Part shown: positions 37,132 through 39,290 of the stretch, one piece after another
Layout of the letters: each line of letters starts with the position of its first letter
Position numbering within the stretch: the stretch's first letter is position 1
IMG/VR virus record: IMGVR_UViG_3300032278_000034
Coordinates: 1-39,290 of that record
Length of the DNA stretch: 39,290 nucleotides
Strand: one strand, 5' to 3'
Source: a virus
Made by a program: the position numbers and the translations under genes
Notes under the pieces: model-generated
Database searches by the model: none
Told to the model about the DNA's origin: nothing
What the model saw: only the letters and a program-made list of their open reading frames with translations

Positions 37132-37719
37132 TTACTTCACCTCGTATGTAATAAATGATTCGTAGACCTCGTCCTCAATGCAAGAACGAGCTTTAGCTTC
37201 GCTGTCGAATGGCCCCCACTCGCCGGTCCCGAAGAACATGACCTCGAAGGGCTCGAAGTCTTCGTGTTCCTCCATCCTCTTCTCGTCTCCAGGGTAGAGC
37301 TTCGGCTCCCTGTTGAACTTGATGAGGGTGCAGCCGTTCTCATCCTCGACAAAGGTGCATTTGAAGTCTTCGGAGATCTTCTTCAGGGTTTCGGCCTTGC
37401 TGGCCTTCGCTCCCTGTTCCAACTGCAGCGAGGTCAGGGGGTGGCGGGTGGTCCGATGGCTGCTCACCAGGTAGCGGACGATCCACTCAAAGTCCTCGTC
37501 GTTCTTGTGAGCCTCAAGGAATTTCTGCAACCCCTTGAGAGCCTCTTCTGCCTCCTCCCTGGTTGCGTACCATTCGACGCTGCTCCACATAGCATTCTCT
37601 TCCCCGCTGGTTAGCGAGGTCCAGCAGCGGAACGGGTTCATCAGGTCCACCCTGAACCCGTAGATCTCCGATGGGCAGTCCAACTCAACTACGCGCAATT
37701 TGATCTTAGTTTCGGTCAT
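37132..37719 (-). CDS. Hypothetical protein
   Basis: The product is 195 residues from the ATG at 37719, chosen by the AAGGAGACGAACG just before it; the open frame upstream is not needed. Mixed alpha/beta with an N-terminal part rich in Trp and acidic residues (MWSSVEWYATREEAEEALKGL) and a beta-type end (FEPFEVMFFGTGEWGPFDSE). The 'ATREEAEEAL' helix is common in small phage proteins. Function is unknown. Confidence 0.65.
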   Translation of the reverse strand: MTETKIKLRVVELDCPSEIYGFRVDLMNPFRCWTSLTSGEENAMWSSVEWYATREEAEEALKGLQKFLEAHKNDEDFEWIVRYLVSSHRTTRHPLTSLQLEQGAKASKAETLKKISEDFKCTFVEDENGCTLIKFNREPKLYPGDEKRMEEHEDFEPFEVMFFGTGEWGPFDSEAKARSCIEDEVYESFITYEVK

Positions 37720-37730
37720 CGTTCGTCTCC

Positions 37731-38033
37731 TTACATTGCCGCCCAAAAAACAAAAATATGCTCACCTTCAGGAGTCGAGAAGCCCAGGGCTGGCCCCCAC
37801 TTCTCGCAGTCGTCACGCTCCCAGAGTTCGTCAAGAAACTTGTAGCGTTCTTCTTTGCTGAACTCGACCCAACCCTCGGGACACTCAACTTCCTTGAAGC
37901 CCTCGGTGGTCGAGATCGTGCCGTTGTAAATGTCGTGGCCCTCGTTGTAAACGGCACTTTCTACCGCCTTGTCATACGCCTCTTTTATAGAGTCGCCGTC
38001 ACACGATACGGCGCTGTTAGTGGCTCCCATCAT
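37731..38033 (-). CDS. Hypothetical small phage protein
   Basis: This 100-residue acidic protein has an ATGATG start with TTAGGAGACGA. It has a helical start (SIKEAYDKAVESAVYNEGHD), a YNGTISTTEGFKEV turn at about 36-49 that recalls small proteins in other phages, and an aromatic C-terminus. The stop of the endolysin gene overlaps its start by 4 bases. Function is unknown. Confidence 0.65.
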   Translation of the reverse strand: MMGATNSAVSCDGDSIKEAYDKAVESAVYNEGHDIYNGTISTTEGFKEVECPEGWVEFSKEERYKFLDELWERDDCEKWGPALGFSTPEGEHIFVFWAAM

Positions 38034-38455
38034 TCGTCTCCTAAAACGGATCGCACCTTGTTCCAGTATCTGACAGTAGCCTGCTTGCGATCACCAGCAG
38101 GTCCACCGTTATGGATCCGAGCTACGCGCTCGACATCTGACAATGTTCCAACGCCAGCCTGGAGCCTACGCAAGGAAGATCTTGCGTACCGCTCCATGTA
38201 CCGGCATACAACCTGCTCCGACAATTCCTTGTCACGCAGGCATTCTGAATAGTTGCGACCAGGGACAGCTCCATCGGTCCAGTAGATCTTCCAGATCTGG
38301 TAGGGTCCGATTGCCCTGCCCCTGTCGCCTGTGGCCCCCCTGCCCTCGTCAGGGGAGCCTCCGGTTTCGACCTGCCGTATTGCGTCGAGGGTTTGCTGCC
38401 AGGTGTAGGTGGCAGGCAGGCAGGTGATGGTGGTGAGTAGTAGTAGGGTCTTCAT
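38030..38455 (-). CDS. Secreted lysozyme/transglycosylase-like endolysin
   Basis: This 141-residue protein opens with a signal peptide (MKTLLLLTTITCLPATYT, about 1-19). The mature part has the SLT/lysozyme-like order: helix with catalytic Glu30 in IRQVETGG, GRAIGPYQIW (46-55), a VVCRYMERYA helix, then ARIHNGGPAG (112-121). Cys72 and Cys84 could form a disulfide in the periplasm. It should cut peptidoglycan glycan strands after export by the Sec route, without needing a holin for passage. The ATG overlaps the upstream stop (TAATG). It is about 9 kb from the holin candidate, in the early-type operon. Confidence 0.82.
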   Translation of the reverse strand: MKTLLLLTTITCLPATYTWQQTLDAIRQVETGGSPDEGRGATGDRGRAIGPYQIWKIYWTDGAVPGRNYSECLRDKELSEQVVCRYMERYARSSLRRLQAGVGTLSDVERVARIHNGGPAGDRKQATVRYWNKVRSVLGDE

Positions 38456-38847
38456 TACGGCGCACTCGCAGAAGAGATGGAGTGCAGGGCGTTGACTGTC
38501 TTGGTAAAGGCAGTTGCAGCTCCACCGCTTGCGTAATAGTGCTGCCCAGGTTCGATGAACCTTCCCAGCACGAGATTAAGAACGCGCTCGGCAGGAGTTC
38601 CCATCGTGCTGTAGAGATGGGCGGTCACCCGGTAGAGCGCATCGCCGAGGTCGTCAACTTCGATCCTCAAGTCCACCTGGATCTGTATTTCTCCACCCTC
38701 ATTCATATCGATGAGAGAAGAGATCAGGTCAGGGCTATTTACCCTGAAACTGCAACCATCATTCAGGTCATGTCGGCGGTATCCGTGATTCTCGATCAGT
38801 TCGAGAACCTCGTTCCGCTTCGCATCAATCAGAGAATTAGTCTTCAT
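38455..38847 (-). CDS. Hypothetical protein
   Basis: The product is 130 residues from the ATG at 38847, which follows TTAGGAGACGAAACG; the in-frame start at 38880 lies before this site and is rejected. It has an N-terminal helix (DAKRNEVLELIENHGYRRHD), then a beta-type segment (EIQIQVDLRIEVDDLGDALYRVTAHLY) and a short Ser/Ala-rich end. No family is recognised. It is translationally coupled to the endolysin. Confidence 0.65.
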   Translation of the reverse strand: MKTNSLIDAKRNEVLELIENHGYRRHDLNDGCSFRVNSPDLISSLIDMNEGGEIQIQVDLRIEVDDLGDALYRVTAHLYSTMGTPAERVLNLVLGRFIEPGQHYYASGGAATAFTKTVNALHSISSASAP

Positions 38848-38866
38848 CGTTTCGTCTCCTAAAAAG

Positions 38867-39214
38867 TTAACTAAGCTCAATTACATCGCCGTACTTGGTG
38901 ATGAACTCCCAGCAGGAAACCATCCCCGAGACGATCTCGCCGCCCCCTGAATGAGAAAACATCTTCTGAAACTCGGCCTTCACCTCTTCCCGCCAGGCGA
39001 GGAACCCTTCCCTGTTCAGATCCTTCGCTGCCCTTCCTGACGCTGGGCAGGTCCGCTTGCAACCCGCTCTCTCTTTCGCCTCTCTCGAATAGGCGGTGTA
39101 GTAGGGGTGGCAGTCCATGTAGCGGAGAGCAATAGGCTCCCCTTGTACGATGAGCAGCCAGGCTTTCCCTGCTCCCCTGTATCCGATCTTGGATCGAAGG
39201 TCATCAGTCTTCAT
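38867..39214 (-). CDS. Hypothetical protein, first gene of the leftward operon
   Basis: This 115-residue protein begins TTAGGAGACGAGAG-ATG and has five cysteines (DCHPYY, GCKRTC, SCWEF among them), including CKRTCP at about 52-57. The basic part (REAKERAGCKRTCPASGRAAK) suggests nucleic-acid or zinc binding, but the Cys spacing is not a standard finger. It lies about 45 bases from the promoter at the right end. Confidence 0.6.
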   Translation of the reverse strand: MKTDDLRSKIGYRGAGKAWLLIVQGEPIALRYMDCHPYYTAYSREAKERAGCKRTCPASGRAAKDLNREGFLAWREEVKAEFQKMFSHSGGGEIVSGMVSCWEFITKYGDVIELS

Positions 39215-39260
39215 CTCTCGTCTCCTAACAAAAGTAAAAGGGTAAACATCAACTCCTGAT

Positions 39261-39288
39261 ATCTTAGTCGCTACAGACAGGCAGTCAA
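39261..39288 (-). promoter_or_regulatory. Leftward sigma70-like promoter of the right-arm operon
   Basis: Read leftwards: -35 TTGACT (39283-39288), 16-base spacer, -10 TAAGAT (39261-39266). The same -10 is used at 31487. It should drive the run of genes from 39214 down to the integrase. Confidence 0.55.
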
Positions 39289-39290
39289 TA

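Noticed and set aside
1-39290. Terminal direct repeat that would prove a complete circular or DTR genome
   Set aside because: The first and last ~60 bases share no visible overlap, so completeness cannot be claimed.
1-39290. tRNA genes or a CRISPR array
   Set aside because: No cloverleaf with TTCRA-type arm and no regularly spaced repeats were seen while reading both strands.

Overview
The window reads as a nearly complete (possibly complete, circularly permuted) genome of a tailed, podovirus-like temperate phage, GC-rich, with virtually every base coding. The evidence is a full head and short-tail assembly line (terminase, portal, scaffold, HK97-type capsid, tail adaptor, beta-propeller hub, three ejection-type proteins), a tyrosine integrase, a recombination/replication block and lysis genes. 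No host gene, rRNA, tRNA or CRISPR array is seen. The host cannot be named. A lipobox protein, a signal-peptide endolysin and a dockerin-like secreted protein suggest a Gram-negative bacterium, perhaps from a lineage rich in dockerin-type calcium repeats.

Layout. 1-255: end of a small gene and a strong terminator. 256-816: non-coding, with CCTG repeats and a G-quadruplex motif. 817-2100: a terminator-bounded two-gene cassette (secreted dockerin-like protein plus metallophosphoesterase). 2113-5031: leftward accessory genes, including a phage Dam-type adenine methyltransferase, an HTH protein and two tiny genes of 52 and 30 codons. 5086-25896: the long rightward virion operon, in the order TerS candidate, TerL, small membrane and acidic proteins, portal, scaffold, capsid, adaptor, hub, then the ejection proteins ending in a 1798-aa giant. 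25817-29405: leftward genes for fibre/appendage proteins, a holin candidate and a lipoprotein. 29525-31449: leftward recombination pair (ERF annealase and DUF2800-like nuclease). 31559-34689: rightward replication genes, a RusA resolvase and a split C5 cytosine methyltransferase. 34674-39214: leftward early-type operon with integrase, a secreted lysozyme-like endolysin and several unknown small proteins.

The most unusual features are two. First, the giant 1798-aa ejection-type protein carries a complete C5 cytosine methyltransferase domain (motifs I, IV, VI, VIII, IX/X at about residues 613-985) inserted between coiled-coil segments. This suggests that a DNA-modifying enzyme is packaged in the virion and delivered with the genome. 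Second, the stand-alone C5 methyltransferase is divided between two genes that overlap for 509 bp in different frames: motifs I-VIII are in one frame, and the target-recognition region and motif X are in the other. With the Dam enzyme the phage has three DNA methyltransferase systems.

Regulation. Nearly all leftward right-arm genes share one extended ribosome-binding motif (TAGGAGACGAA just before the ATG). Divergent sigma70-like promoters with overlapping -35 boxes lie between the recombination and replication blocks, and a similar promoter lies at the right end. Clear intrinsic terminators follow the first gene, the metallophosphoesterase, the capsid gene, the recombination block and the second replication gene.
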